Source: Vibrio profundi (GTDB lineage Bacteria > Pseudomonadota > Gammaproteobacteria > Enterobacterales > Vibrionaceae). From it: a stretch of 60,091 nucleotides of DNA. The position numbers and the translations under genes are program-made. The stretch covers positions 1 through 60,091 of the forward strand of contig NZ_RZIS01000015.1 in the NCBI RefSeq assembly GCF_005281835.1. Reading direction: 5' to 3'. The notes below the pieces were generated by a model that worked only from the letters and a program-made list of their open reading frames with translations, searched no databases and had not been told where the DNA came from. The stretch's first letter is position 1. Every line of letters starts with the position of its first letter. Shown in pieces: positions 45,919 to 55,060 of this stretch.

Positions 45919-48729
45919 ATGCGCTTGTACGAACACGGTTCAGAATGGAGGCGATGGGACCTTCACGTTCACACCCCAGATTCAGTATTAGAAACACAAT
46001 TTAAGGGCGACTGGGATGGTTACATTTCAGCTATCGAGAAGTCAGATTCTGGTGTTGCTGTAATTGGTATCACTGATTACTACTCTATATCAGGTTATGA
46101 AAAGGTTCTTGCTTACCGACAAGATGGACGACTGGGAAATATCGAAACAGTCATCCCAAATATTGAGTTTAGGATTACTCCTAATACTGGAAAACACAAA
46201 GGGATTAACATCCATCTTCTAATAAATCCGGAAGACCCTAATCACGTTGATGAAATCAAGATCGCATTGAGCCGATTGAATATTGACTATCTTGGTCAGA
46301 ACTATGCTTGCACTGAAGACCAGCTTAGATCCTATGGTAGAGCGTTAGCACCACAAACAGAAAGCTGTCGAGTGGCATCATTGAAGGAAGGTATTAATAA
46401 CTTCAAGCCATCTTATGACACTTTCAAGAAGTGGTATAACGGTGAGAAGTGGTTGAGGGAAAACTCAATAGTTATTGCAGCGAATGGTTCTAATGATGGC
46501 GTATCTGGTATTAGAGACGGTGGTTTTACTGGCATAAAGAAAGACATCTACCAGTTTATCGACATGGTATTTTCTGCCACACCAAGCGACATCAACTACT
46601 TCACTGGTCAAGGCACTAAGAATAGAGAAGAAATTGTAGCTGAGCTTGCTCGTCTTGTACCTTGTGTTCATGGTTCTGATGCACATGCAATCGACAAGCT
46701 GTTTGAACCAGATCAAAAGAGATATTGCTGGATTAAAGCTGACCCTACATTCAACGGTCTAAAACAGGTTGTCTTTGAGCCTGACCGTGCATTCATTGGT
46801 GAACTCTCTCCTGAAACGAAAGCTGAATATCAGACCATCAAACAAGTGAGATACATTGATAATTCAGGTGTGAATAAATTTTCTAAGAAGTGGATACCGC
46901 TTAACAAAGACCTGAACACAATCATTGGTGGTAAGTCGTCCGGTAAATCAATGCTTCTATATCACATTGCGAAGACTATAAATCCTAACGAAGTATCAAC
47001 CAGAGTAGAGCTATCCAAGTCATCAACCTACAGCGACATTACCGATTTAGACTTCGAGGTTGAATGGTCGAACAATGAAGTGTCTAAGCTGTCAGATGCC
47101 GACGACCAAGCAAAGGCTATCACCTATATACCTCAACTTTACATTAACCAACTGGCTGATAAAGATGGTCGAGAAGATTTAAACGAGTTGGTATCTAAAA
47201 CTTTACTTCAAGATGATCAATACAAAGACTTCGTTAATACCCTTGAGAGTAGAGTACGCACAGTCAATTCATCCATTAATGACAAGATTGATACTCGATT
47301 CTTACTGATTAGTGAATACCAAAAGTTGTTCAATGAGCTGAACGAAATTGGTAACGACAAGTCTGTTAAGAATGAGATTGCAGCACTTGAAGCTAGAGCA
47401 AAAGAGATTCGAGAAAAGTCTAAATGGACAGAAGAACAAGAGAAGCATTACGCCTACCTAGTTCATAGAAGACAGTGCGTTATCAGAGCAAAAGATAGGC
47501 TCACGTATATTCAGTCGGGCTTACAAAGATTCACAGAGAGTATTGATAACCGGCAAGACCAATGGGTTGATTCGATTCAAGGTCAACTACAGCAAGACTC
47601 AGGGCTAATTGCACAATCAACTGTCCTCAAAGGCTTACTAGATTCGATGCAAAAAGACTTGGTCGCAGGGTTTAGTACAACCAAGGATACGGCGAATAAA
47701 AAGCTAAAGTCGATCCCCGATAGATTGGCAGCTTTAAATGAGAAGCTTGAGGGAATAGAGCGTGAGCTGAAACCCCTTGAAGAAGACGTGAAAGATAAAG
47801 CTGCACTTGAACAACTGAACAGGCAACTCAAGACTGAGCGAGAGAAGCTAGCAAGAATCAATGTCAAAATAAAAGAGCTTGAGGCAATCACTAAGAAAGG
47901 TGAAGAGTGTATCAAGGAACTAAATGAGCAGTTTAGTTCACTAATCAATCTATACAAGTCTCACTGCGCCATAGTCAGCGATCATAAAATGGATGACGAC
48001 ATAAAGATTGAGGCAAAGGTTGTTGTCGATGCTCCCAAGTTTGATTCGTTCGTTAGTTGCTACCACAAATCAGGGGCAATTCGCACAGTCGTTAACGATG
48101 TTCAGGACGATAACGGTGATTACCATTTTGACGTGGATACTCACGCAGCCTTTGTAGAGAAGACCGCCAACACAATTAGAGGCAGTCAATCGCCTACCTT
48201 GCGTAAGAATCACAGCCTGAAAGATGCATACAAACTACTTTACGCTGACTACTTTGGGATCGACTTCCTTGTTACCTACAAGAACGACAGCATTGTACAT
48301 ATGTCGCCGGGCAAACGTGGCTTGGTCTTACTCAGTTTGATGCTTGAGCTTAGTAACTCAACGCACCCAATATTGATTGACCAGCCAGAGGATAACTTGG
48401 ATAACAGAACGATTTACTCAGAACTTAAAGACTTCGTTCGTAAGTGTAAGAGTAAGCGACAGATTATCATGGTGACACACAACGCAAACCTAGTGGTTGC
48501 AGCAGATGCAGAGTGCGTTGTTGTTGCAGACCAACGCGGGCAGTCAGGCACAGTTGGCATACACCAATTTGAATATCTTGGCGGTAGCCTAGAGCATAGC
48601 TTGAAGTCTGATAACAGCTACGACTACCAATCACTTGATGAGCTAGGCATTCGACAGCATGTTTGTCATATCCTTGAAGGTGGTATCAGTGCCTTCAAAG
48701 AGCGGGAGCAGAAATATAACCTTCTTTGA
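45919..48729 (+). CDS. PHP-domain SMC/ABC ATPase (TrlF/Ppl-like), putative phage defence protein
   Basis: A 936-residue protein with two enzymatic parts. Residues 1-300 form a PHP phosphoesterase: DLHVHT (14-19), ITD (51-53), Glu83, His99 and HGSDAH (251-256). Then a split SMC/RecN-like ABC ATPase follows: Walker A GGKSSGKS (337-344), a coiled-coil arm at about 445-690, signature SPGKRG (796-801), Walker B ILIDQPEDNLD (818-828) and the THN switch histidine (853-855). This matches the TrlF-type family, called Ppl among defence systems. It presumably cuts a nucleic acid or nucleotide upon sensing invasion. Base composition and long flanking gaps fit an acquired island. Confidence 0.9.
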   Translation: MRLYEHGSEWRRWDLHVHTPDSVLETQFKGDWDGYISAIEKSDSGVAVIGITDYYSISGYEKVLAYRQDGRLGNIETVIPNIEFRITPNTGKHKGINIHLLINPEDPNHVDEIKIALSRLNIDYLGQNYACTEDQLRSYGRALAPQTESCRVASLKEGINNFKPSYDTFKKWYNGEKWLRENSIVIAANGSNDGVSGIRDGGFTGIKKDIYQFIDMVFSATPSDINYFTGQGTKNREEIVAELARLVPCVHGSDAHAIDKLFEPDQKRYCWIKADPTFNGLKQVVFEPDRAFIGELSPETKAEYQTIKQVRYIDNSGVNKFSKKWIPLNKDLNTIIGGKSSGKSMLLYHIAKTINPNEVSTRVELSKSSTYSDITDLDFEVEWSNNEVSKLSDADDQAKAITYIPQLYINQLADKDGREDLNELVSKTLLQDDQYKDFVNTLESRVRTVNSSINDKIDTRFLLISEYQKLFNELNEIGNDKSVKNEIAALEARAKEIREKSKWTEEQEKHYAYLVHRRQCVIRAKDRLTYIQSGLQRFTESIDNRQDQWVDSIQGQLQQDSGLIAQSTVLKGLLDSMQKDLVAGFSTTKDTANKKLKSIPDRLAALNEKLEGIERELKPLEEDVKDKAALEQLNRQLKTEREKLARINVKIKELEAITKKGEECIKELNEQFSSLINLYKSHCAIVSDHKMDDDIKIEAKVVVDAPKFDSFVSCYHKSGAIRTVVNDVQDDNGDYHFDVDTHAAFVEKTANTIRGSQSPTLRKNHSLKDAYKLLYADYFGIDFLVTYKNDSIVHMSPGKRGLVLLSLMLELSNSTHPILIDQPEDNLDNRTIYSELKDFVRKCKSKRQIIMVTHNANLVVAADAECVVVADQRGQSGTVGIHQFEYLGGSLEHSLKSDNSYDYQSLDELGIRQHVCHILEGGISAFKEREQKYNLL

Positions 48730-48781
48730 TTCTAATACTTTAACTTGACTAGAACATGTGAGAAATGAAGAGTCACTGCTG

Positions 48782-48812
48782 GGGCAGAGCCTTCGATGGT
48801 CAGGCTTTGCCC
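48782..48812 (+). terminator. Hairpin after the PHP-ATPase gene
   Basis: GGGCAGAGCC (48782-48791) pairs with GGCTTTGCCC (48803-48812) with one G-T pair. No T tract follows, so it may be a weak terminator or an mRNA 3' stabiliser. Confidence 0.5.
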
Positions 48813-48839
48813 AAATTCAACTTATTCGAAGTGAATGGT

Positions 48840-49010
48840 TTAGAGTTTCAACTCTAAGTTGTTTCTGTCCAGAATTTCCACAGTCTGATTTTTGCCCATG
48901 GTACTTTCTAGCTCAAAAGTGCCCCGAAACTTCATAGAGTTCGAACTCTCAATGCACTTAGCAATACCAATACCTCTTCCGACGAACTATTCGAAAAAAT
49001 TAACCCTTCA
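48840..49010 (-). pseudogene. Remnant of a GHKL-ATPase-like gene
   Basis: Read on the minus strand, 48986 down to 48840 is open and gives a 48-residue peptide with VGRGIGIAKCIE near its start and GTFELESTMGKNQTVEI further on. These resemble the G2 box and last strands of a histidine-kinase-like ATPase domain. Upstream the frame is broken by stop codons at about 48987 and 49005, so only a decayed 3' end remains. The match is from memory of the pattern and is weak evidence. Confidence 0.35.
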
Positions 49011-49155
49011 CCCCTTCCCAAAATAAGCACTATCTTGCGGACCAATGTCAGGCCACTATACTTAACTTGGGGGTATTAGTTAAAGCTAAATGGTAAATAT
49101 TGAGTTTCCAAATGCTAAAAACGACAGTTAGTAGTTCTAATTTCTAAATAATAGG

Positions 49156-50664
49156 TTGGTCAAAGGTTTGAAAGAAAATAAAAGCGATGAGGATGCTATC
49201 CTCGAACTGGTTAGAACAAATAATGAAATTAAGAAAATATTAAATAGAGCTTATCCAGAGCCTGATACTAGTTTAGGGCATTCCGTCTATATTAGAATCC
49301 AGTTCATACTAAAATATCTTGGCATACCAGCACTAGTGATGGCAGCCATAGTTCCTGTTTATGATTTTGGGAAAGGACTAAGAAACAATATATTGAATGA
49401 TTTAATAATAGAAACCTATACATCGTATTCGGTACAGTTACTAAAAAATGGTAAGCCAGACAGAGCAGAAAAGGTTATTCTCGGTCTAGAACATACACGG
49501 AAATCCCTTCCCCGTGTACATTATGCAAAAGCAAGAATATCTGTGAAGCAGGCAATTATGAAAGGTGCTAATGTTGATGAAACAGAAGATATTATTAACA
49601 TTCTTCTGATCTTAAATTCAAAGAGTAACTTTATTACTGGTAAATACGGTGATGAGAGTGATTTACTATCTCTTAAATTGATGCTTGCTGAAATGAGGAT
49701 AGCAAGTGCTGAATATGAGGGTGCCATTAAGATCCTGAGTGAGCTGGAAAGTTATGAGTATATCCCAAGTGAAATGGAAGCAGAATTATATTTGAAAAAG
49801 GCAACTATTCATGTATGGCGAAATGAGTTCGATAAAGCTGAAGGCTCGTTATTATTAGCCTCTGAGATTCTTGATGAAATCGGAGGGTTTGATGACTTGG
49901 CCGCTGAAATTGTTTTCCAGAAAGCTAAAAACGATCAGTTCCAAGGAAAATATGACGAAGCAATATCAGAATACATTCGCTCGGATTATATATTCAAGGA
50001 TATTGGGTACAATAGAGGGAGGATAAAATCTTTAAATAACCTTGGCATGATTTATTCACTTCGACTATATGAGGGTAGAGACCTATATAAAGCATCTCAA
50101 TATTATTTGAAGTCACTTGATCTCGCAAAAACATTAAAAGATGATGTAAGCATTGCACGAGCAAATCTTAATATTGCTCAAATTAAGCATAAAGAGGGAA
50201 AGCTACAAGAGTCTCTTCAGCGTTACATTTTAGCTCTAGAGTTCTTTTCGTCAGCAAAAAATAGTTATGGTATGTCAATATCTCATTCTGGACTTGGAAT
50301 GATATATGACCTCACTGGCAATGAGGAAAAATACTACTACCATGCAATGAGGGCCTTTGACGGTTTTGTATCATTAAAATACCTAGGTGATATTGGAAAA
50401 CATGCAGGGCATGTTGCAGATGCAGCAAATGCCTTAGGAAATAATAAGGACTTTGTGATATATGATTATCTGTCACTTGTGTATCGTCGGTATGTAAATG
50501 ACCCTAAATGGGAAAATAATTTTAATATCCTGAAATCACAAAAAGTCATATTGGGAAAAGAGACTTTTTATTCTTACATTGAAGAAGCAAAAAATATTGC
50601 AATTGATATCAACCTTAAATTACGAATAACTGATATTGATTTAAGCATTTCATTACACGAGTAA
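49156..50664 (+). CDS. Membrane-anchored TPR-repeat protein
   Basis: A 502-residue protein. One hydrophobic segment at about 56-72 (YLGIPALVMAAIVPVYDFG), then a helical array of tetratricopeptide-like repeats at about 85-430 (NNLGMIYSLRLYEGRDLYKASQYYLKSLDLAKTL is spread over residues about 295-328). No catalytic motif. There is no ATG in frame before the membrane segment; TTG at 49156 is used, without a good ribosome site, so the true start is uncertain and the 5' end may be altered. Very AT-rich, unlike flanking genes, which suggests transfer. Possibly a scaffold or sensor linked to the defence gene upstream (inference). Confidence 0.7.
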   Translation: MVKGLKENKSDEDAILELVRTNNEIKKILNRAYPEPDTSLGHSVYIRIQFILKYLGIPALVMAAIVPVYDFGKGLRNNILNDLIIETYTSYSVQLLKNGKPDRAEKVILGLEHTRKSLPRVHYAKARISVKQAIMKGANVDETEDIINILLILNSKSNFITGKYGDESDLLSLKLMLAEMRIASAEYEGAIKILSELESYEYIPSEMEAELYLKKATIHVWRNEFDKAEGSLLLASEILDEIGGFDDLAAEIVFQKAKNDQFQGKYDEAISEYIRSDYIFKDIGYNRGRIKSLNNLGMIYSLRLYEGRDLYKASQYYLKSLDLAKTLKDDVSIARANLNIAQIKHKEGKLQESLQRYILALEFFSSAKNSYGMSISHSGLGMIYDLTGNEEKYYYHAMRAFDGFVSLKYLGDIGKHAGHVADAANALGNNKDFVIYDYLSLVYRRYVNDPKWENNFNILKSQKVILGKETFYSYIEEAKNIAIDINLKLRITDIDLSISLHE

Positions 50665-50852
50665 ATCATTTCTGTCCAAAAGTGACTTTCGAACTTTGTT
50701 GTCACATTTGTCATCTGCGAGCCACGATAAAAACGAGTTTCGGAAGACATCAAAGTTACAAACTTTATGTCTTCCTACAATTAATTATTTTAATGAACTG
50801 AACGGCTTCATCGTTCTTACTCTTACTTGGCCAGTTGGGCGGTTAGCTTGAA

Positions 50853-51551
50853 TTATCCGCAGCAGCTGGTGGAGCCACAACCGCCTTGCTGTTGAATATC
50901 TTTACCTTCGGCAAGGTACGTATTGGCTAGGTAGAAATTGCTAAACAGTTCGACGAAGTCTTCTGATACGGACTTTTCAACTAGCCCAGTTTCCAGCAAA
51001 TTCTTCTGCCATGCCTGCATTTTTGGTAGACCACATAAGAAGTCATATCCCACCTTTTCTTTTACGATGGCCGCACGATGTAGCAAAGGGATCCATGCCA
51101 TATCAACATTGCTCAGCTCGTTTGATTTGAAGAATTGAGTGTCGCCAGACAGCTTATCTTCGGCTTTCTTAAACGCTTTGATGAGCTTTTCAGAACGTTC
51201 TGCAAACGTCTCGCCGTTCTTGCTGCTCATGGTGCCACACTGCGCTAAGTAGTGTTTCGACCCTAAATAGCTCCATGCTCGGTCTAACGCGCGCTGTTCG
51301 TTGGTAACGTTATTCTCTAATGGACCAAACTCATCTTCGATGTATTCAATGATCGCATCAGACTCAAACAAGGTTGTGCCAGATTCAGTGATCAAAATCG
51401 GTACTTGCCCGTTTGGTGACACATCTAAAAACCATTGCGGCTTATCACTTAAGCTGATGTATTCAATTTCGTATGGGATCTGTTTTGCTTCAAGAGCGGC
51501 AGTAACACGTTGAACGAACGGACAAATTTTAAAACTAACTACTTTAATCAT
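50853..51551 (-). CDS. Glutathione S-transferase family protein with cysteine-rich tail
   Basis: A 232-residue protein with an N-terminal thioredoxin-like GST domain (KICPFVQRVTAALEAKQIPYE; NGQVPILITESGTTLFESDAI) and a helical C-terminal domain. The active-site region CPFV resembles omega-class or glutaredoxin-like GSTs with a single catalytic Cys. The protein ends in GGCGSTSCCG, a tail with three cysteines that is unusual for the family and could bind metal or be redox active. It is divergent from the MerR-methyltransferase gene. Confidence 0.87.
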   Translation of the reverse strand: MIKVVSFKICPFVQRVTAALEAKQIPYEIEYISLSDKPQWFLDVSPNGQVPILITESGTTLFESDAIIEYIEDEFGPLENNVTNEQRALDRAWSYLGSKHYLAQCGTMSSKNGETFAERSEKLIKAFKKAEDKLSGDTQFFKSNELSNVDMAWIPLLHRAAIVKEKVGYDFLCGLPKMQAWQKNLLETGLVEKSVSEDFVELFSNFYLANTYLAEGKDIQQQGGCGSTSCCG

Positions 51552-51744
51552 CTTTATTACCTAATAGTGGACGGGTTATGTCATTAAGCCGATTTGGCTG
51601 TCTTGTTACTCATAAGACGCAGCCACTTTTAGAAAGACGAAATTAATTTCGATTTTTATGAAAATATTTTTCGAGAGTCGTTATTTTCAGGGACTTACTT
51701 TCTCGTCTGAATGTCATGGATTGAAAAAAGTTCTATATTGGTTA

Positions 51745-51773
51745 TTGACCTGACTAAAGCTTCATAGTTTATC
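51745..51773 (+). promoter_or_regulatory. Likely promoter of the MerR-methyltransferase gene
   Basis: TTGACC (51745-51750) and TTTATC (51768-51773) are spaced by 17 bases, and the spacer contains ACTA...TAGT around AAGCTT, a partial dyad of the kind MerR regulators bind. The gene starts at 51801, preceded by GAGGA. Confidence 0.4.
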
Positions 51774-51800
51774 TTGCTTACCGAATTAAGAGGAAAGTGC

Positions 51801-52970
51801 ATGTACCGCATATCAGAATTGGCTGCCCTTGTTGGGCTAAGTCGCTCAACGCTTCTCTATTATGGAAAGTTGGGCTTGATTAACTCAACTAGGCAAAGCA
51901 ACGGCTATCGAAGCTTTTCAGAGCGAGATCTACAGCGCGTAAGATTGTTACAGCAACTTCAAGCAGGCGGGTTAACGCTCAAAGAATGCCAAGTGTGCTT
52001 GGATGAAAAAGTTGATCGGTCAATGCTTGAAAGCCGTTTGAAGCAGCTAGATGAAGAGATCGAAAAAAAGCGACGCTCTAGAGATTTACTCGCTGCAATG
52101 CTTGGTAGCGGAGGCATGAAAGAGTGGCACGAGTCAGCAGATAAGATAGCGCCCGATGCACACCTAGATTGGTTAATGAAGCAAGGTTTTGATGAAAAGC
52201 AGGCTTTGCGATTGAAATGGTTATCGAAAGATATGAACGAACATGAGCAATACATGGCCGACTTTGAGCGTATTTTTGATGGGTTAGAACGGCTAGGGCC
52301 GGGAACGCCGCAAGATACTGAACACGCGCTGAGTCATCTTCCGTTTTCGCCTCAGTCATTGTTGGAAATCGGCTGTGGTAAAGGCTTCGCAACCCAAGTG
52401 ATCGTGTCTCAGCTTAATTGCGTGATGACTGCCATTGATAATGATGCCCCAGCGTTAGAGGCACTCAAATTACGGTTAACGGAGTTAGGTTTGGAAAGAA
52501 AGGTACAAACCGTCTGCGCCAGTATGACCGACTTACCATTTGAGAATACGTCGTTTGATGTGATTTGGAGTGAAGGAAGCGCTTATATCATGGGCGTTAA
52601 ACAAGCGATGCAGCAGTGGAAGCGATACTTGAATGCAGGTGGTGTGCTGGTGGTGAATGACTTGGTTTGGTCAACCGAAACACCAAGTCAATCCGCTTTG
52701 GAGTTCTGGCAAAAAGAATACCCAGATATGACAACGGCAACTGAACGTATTCAACAGGCCAAAGCATTGGGCTATCAAGTTGTCAGCCAGTTCCCGTTAA
52801 GTCGGGAAGGGTGGGATGCTTACTATCAACCACTGAAAGAGCGCCTCAAAACTTTGGAGCCTGACATGGGTAACTCAGCGGCCTACCAAGATATGAAAAG
52901 AGAAGTAGAGAACTATTTCACTACTCAAAAAGAATACGACTATCAATTTTTCGTGCTTAGAAAAGCATGA
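51801..52970 (+). CDS. MerR-family regulator fused to SAM-dependent methyltransferase
   Basis: A 389-residue two-domain protein. Residues 1-70 are a MerR winged helix-turn-helix (YRISELAALVGLSRSTLLYY; GYRSFSERDLQRVRLLQQL) followed by a dimerisation coiled coil to about 105. From about 175 there is a class I methyltransferase: motif I LLEIGCGKGFAT, motif II TAIDNDAPALEAL, and the later DLPFENTSFDVIWSEGS. The ATG at 51801 follows GAGGA; an earlier frame start at 51774 is not needed. The fusion suggests a regulator whose effector is SAM or a methylated product, or that methylates a compound it senses (inference). The acetyltransferase gene overlaps its stop by ATGA. Confidence 0.88.
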   Translation: MYRISELAALVGLSRSTLLYYGKLGLINSTRQSNGYRSFSERDLQRVRLLQQLQAGGLTLKECQVCLDEKVDRSMLESRLKQLDEEIEKKRRSRDLLAAMLGSGGMKEWHESADKIAPDAHLDWLMKQGFDEKQALRLKWLSKDMNEHEQYMADFERIFDGLERLGPGTPQDTEHALSHLPFSPQSLLEIGCGKGFATQVIVSQLNCVMTAIDNDAPALEALKLRLTELGLERKVQTVCASMTDLPFENTSFDVIWSEGSAYIMGVKQAMQQWKRYLNAGGVLVVNDLVWSTETPSQSALEFWQKEYPDMTTATERIQQAKALGYQVVSQFPLSREGWDAYYQPLKERLKTLEPDMGNSAAYQDMKREVENYFTTQKEYDYQFFVLRKA

Positions 52971-53524
52971 TTGGACAGATGAATATGATGAACTTTAGAC
53001 AGTACCACCCCAGTGAAATCGGGACGATTAAACAACTTTATACCACCACATTTACCAATTCAGAAAGTGCAGAAGAAGGTAACAGTGTTGGGCAACTGAG
53101 TTACGACTTACTGACAACGACAAGCCCAAATGATTTCTATTGTTTTGTGGCTGAAAGCAATCAAACCATTATTGGCGCGGTGATTTTTTCAAAGTTATCC
53201 GCAGAGCACGCAAACAACGCGTATTTACTTTCGCCAATGGCAGTATGTACTCAAAACCAAAAACAAGGCGTAGGGCAAAAGCTGATTAACTTTGGGCTTA
53301 ATGAACTAAAAGCGAAGGGTGTTGAAACAGCAGTGACTTACGGCGATCCAAACTACTATTCGCGAGTTGGCTTTGAGGTGGTTGAGGAAAATATCATTAA
53401 AGCACCATTCCCGTTGAGCTTCCCACACGGTTGGTTAGCGCAGTCATTGACGGGTGAATCCATTATGCCAATTTTGGAAACACCAAAATGCGTTGAAGCG
53501 TTAAGCAAAGCTGAGTATTGGTAA
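52967..53524 (+). CDS. GNAT family N-acetyltransferase (YhbS-like)
   Basis: A 185-residue acetyltransferase of the YhbS type (IGAVIFSKLS, LSPMAVCTQNQKQGVGQKLINFGL, YYSRVGFE). The start overlaps the MerR-methyltransferase stop as ATGA; later ATGs at 52979 and 52985 are alternatives. Cotranscription with the regulator suggests a common response, perhaps detoxification by acetylation and methylation of one compound (inference). Confidence 0.87.
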   Translation: MIGQMNMMNFRQYHPSEIGTIKQLYTTTFTNSESAEEGNSVGQLSYDLLTTTSPNDFYCFVAESNQTIIGAVIFSKLSAEHANNAYLLSPMAVCTQNQKQGVGQKLINFGLNELKAKGVETAVTYGDPNYYSRVGFEVVEENIIKAPFPLSFPHGWLAQSLTGESIMPILETPKCVEALSKAEYW

Positions 53525-53555
53525 ATACTTGAAACAGCAATTGGCCGTTTTCAAT

Positions 53556-54227
53556 TTATGGGGTGAGTTCCCAAGTTAAAATAGGCCAATTTGCTGTAGT
53601 CGCGTGCGCTGTGAGTTGAGGGCATGGGTTTACGGCATAGGCTTTATCGGCATCCAACAACAGCGGCAAATCGTTGTATGAGTCAGTATAGAAATGTGTT
53701 TCAGCAAAATGAACGTTGGTGCTTGTTAGCCAACCTTTTAAGCGAGTCACCTTTCCTTCCTTGAAGCTTGCAGTGCCGGAAATAAGCGGTGCATAACACC
53801 CTTCATTCACCATGATATCCGTTCCGATATAGTGTTCAATATTCAACATCCTAGCGATATGTTTGACCAAAAAGCTCGGTGAGGCAGAGATGATCAATAA
53901 AGTGATTGAGGGATCGGAATTTAAATCTTTGATTAGATTCTTGGCGCTAGGGAAGACCTTATCGACGATCATTGTATTGGCAAATTGCTGGGCCATCTGA
54001 CTTATCCTGTCTACGGATATGTGCGCTAATGGCTGCATGCAGAACTCGATATAGTCATTCAGATTGAGCTCACCTTTATGGTACGACTGAATAAACTCGT
54101 CGTTTCTTGTAATGAACGTTGAATCATTAATTAACTGGTTCTTGAGTAAATAGGCGTTCCATAGGCTGATTGAATCTACTGAAATCAGAGTTTTATCAAG
54201 GTCGAATATTATTAGTTGTTTCGTCAT
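53556..54227 (-). CDS. HAD subfamily IB phosphatase (SerB-like)
   Basis: A 223-residue HAD-IB hydrolase. Motif I FDLDKTLIS, motif II IISASPSFLVKHIA, motif III lysine in KEGKVTRLKGW and motif IV YTDSYNDLPLLL. The family dephosphorylates phosphoserine or similar small molecules; here the substrate is unknown. It begins directly after the Nudix gene stop (no gap), so translation is coupled. It converges with the GNAT gene; an inverted repeat spans the junction. Confidence 0.9.
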   Translation of the reverse strand: MTKQLIIFDLDKTLISVDSISLWNAYLLKNQLINDSTFITRNDEFIQSYHKGELNLNDYIEFCMQPLAHISVDRISQMAQQFANTMIVDKVFPSAKNLIKDLNSDPSITLLIISASPSFLVKHIARMLNIEHYIGTDIMVNEGCYAPLISGTASFKEGKVTRLKGWLTSTNVHFAETHFYTDSYNDLPLLLDADKAYAVNPCPQLTAHATTANWPILTWELTP

Positions 54228-54617
54228 TTAAGCCCTCATTAACATTAGCTGTTTTAATGCCAATTTATCCGATGTTCTTTCTGGGAAACGTTGGTCTGTG
54301 ATAGGAGACCATAATAGGGCATCAGCTTCAAAACAAGAGATCATGCCTTTCCATGAGTTTATGGAGTAGTAATGAACGATTTGTAGCTCTTCTGCTTGAT
54401 TCTCCAATGTACACAAATAAGTAAAATCAGTAGCTTGAATACCAAGCTCTTCTTCAACTTCTCGTGTGAGAGCCTGTACTTGGGTTTCGCCTTTTTCAAT
54501 ATGGCCACCAGGAATAGTGACTCTTCCGGGCTCCGTTTTTTTATTATCGGCTCGCCGTTCTAACAGAATTTTATCTTTCTTATTCAAAATAAACGAAACG
54601 CATTCGTAGGAAGTCAT
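54228..54617 (-). CDS. Nudix hydrolase
   Basis: A 129-residue Nudix hydrolase with a perfect box: G-HIEKG-E-TQVQALT-REVEEELGI. The overall length fits NUDIX proteins of the MutT/8-oxo-dGTP type, but substrate is not predictable. First gene of the pair with the HAD phosphatase; a nucleotide salvage or house-cleaning pairing is plausible. Confidence 0.9.
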   Translation of the reverse strand: MTSYECVSFILNKKDKILLERRADNKKTEPGRVTIPGGHIEKGETQVQALTREVEEELGIQATDFTYLCTLENQAEELQIVHYYSINSWKGMISCFEADALLWSPITDQRFPERTSDKLALKQLMLMRA

Positions 54618-55060
54618 AACGCTCTTATTGTTGTTATATTGTTACCGCATTGTATTTTGTTTGTGTTTTTCGATCAACTATTGATAGCTTTGATAGTTAG
54701 TGTGTTGAAGCGTTAAGCTGGGAACCATACTTCAGATTGGAACCGTTAAACTAAACAGCCCATAAGATTTATGTCTTGTATCGTTATTCTTAATTTATCG
54801 GCCAATATGTTTAGAGATATGTATGTATTCACTTTGACTGAAAAGCTCATTTATGTGTGAAGTTTAACGACTCAATGAAGTCTTTATATTCCTATTATTT
54901 GTTGTGGTTATTATTTTAAGTTGTTGATATTTAATTAATTGAGGTGAGATCTCAAATTTTCCAGCAATGACTGGTTTGTCAAATCTCGGAAACAAAATTG
55001 TCATTAATCTCTCCTAATCTCCTCGCCAAAATTTGGTTAATAAAATTTAGGTAAGGGAAA
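54618..55060. other. Upstream region of the metallophosphatase lipoprotein
   Basis: About 440 AT-rich bases without a gene. It holds the promoters of the divergent Nudix and phosphatase genes and, near its right end, Pho-box-like repeats listed separately. Confidence 0.45.
54975..55015 (+). promoter_or_regulatory. Pho-box-like repeat array
   Basis: TTTGTCA at 54975-54981 recurs 22 bases later as ATTGTCA (54997-55003), and CTCTCCT follows a further 11 bases on from TTGTCAT. PhoB half-sites are CTGTCAT at 11-base steps, so three of four expected positions match at least partly. The array ends about 45 bases before the start of a phosphatase gene. Candidate phosphate-starvation control; pattern evidence only. 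Confidence 0.35.
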
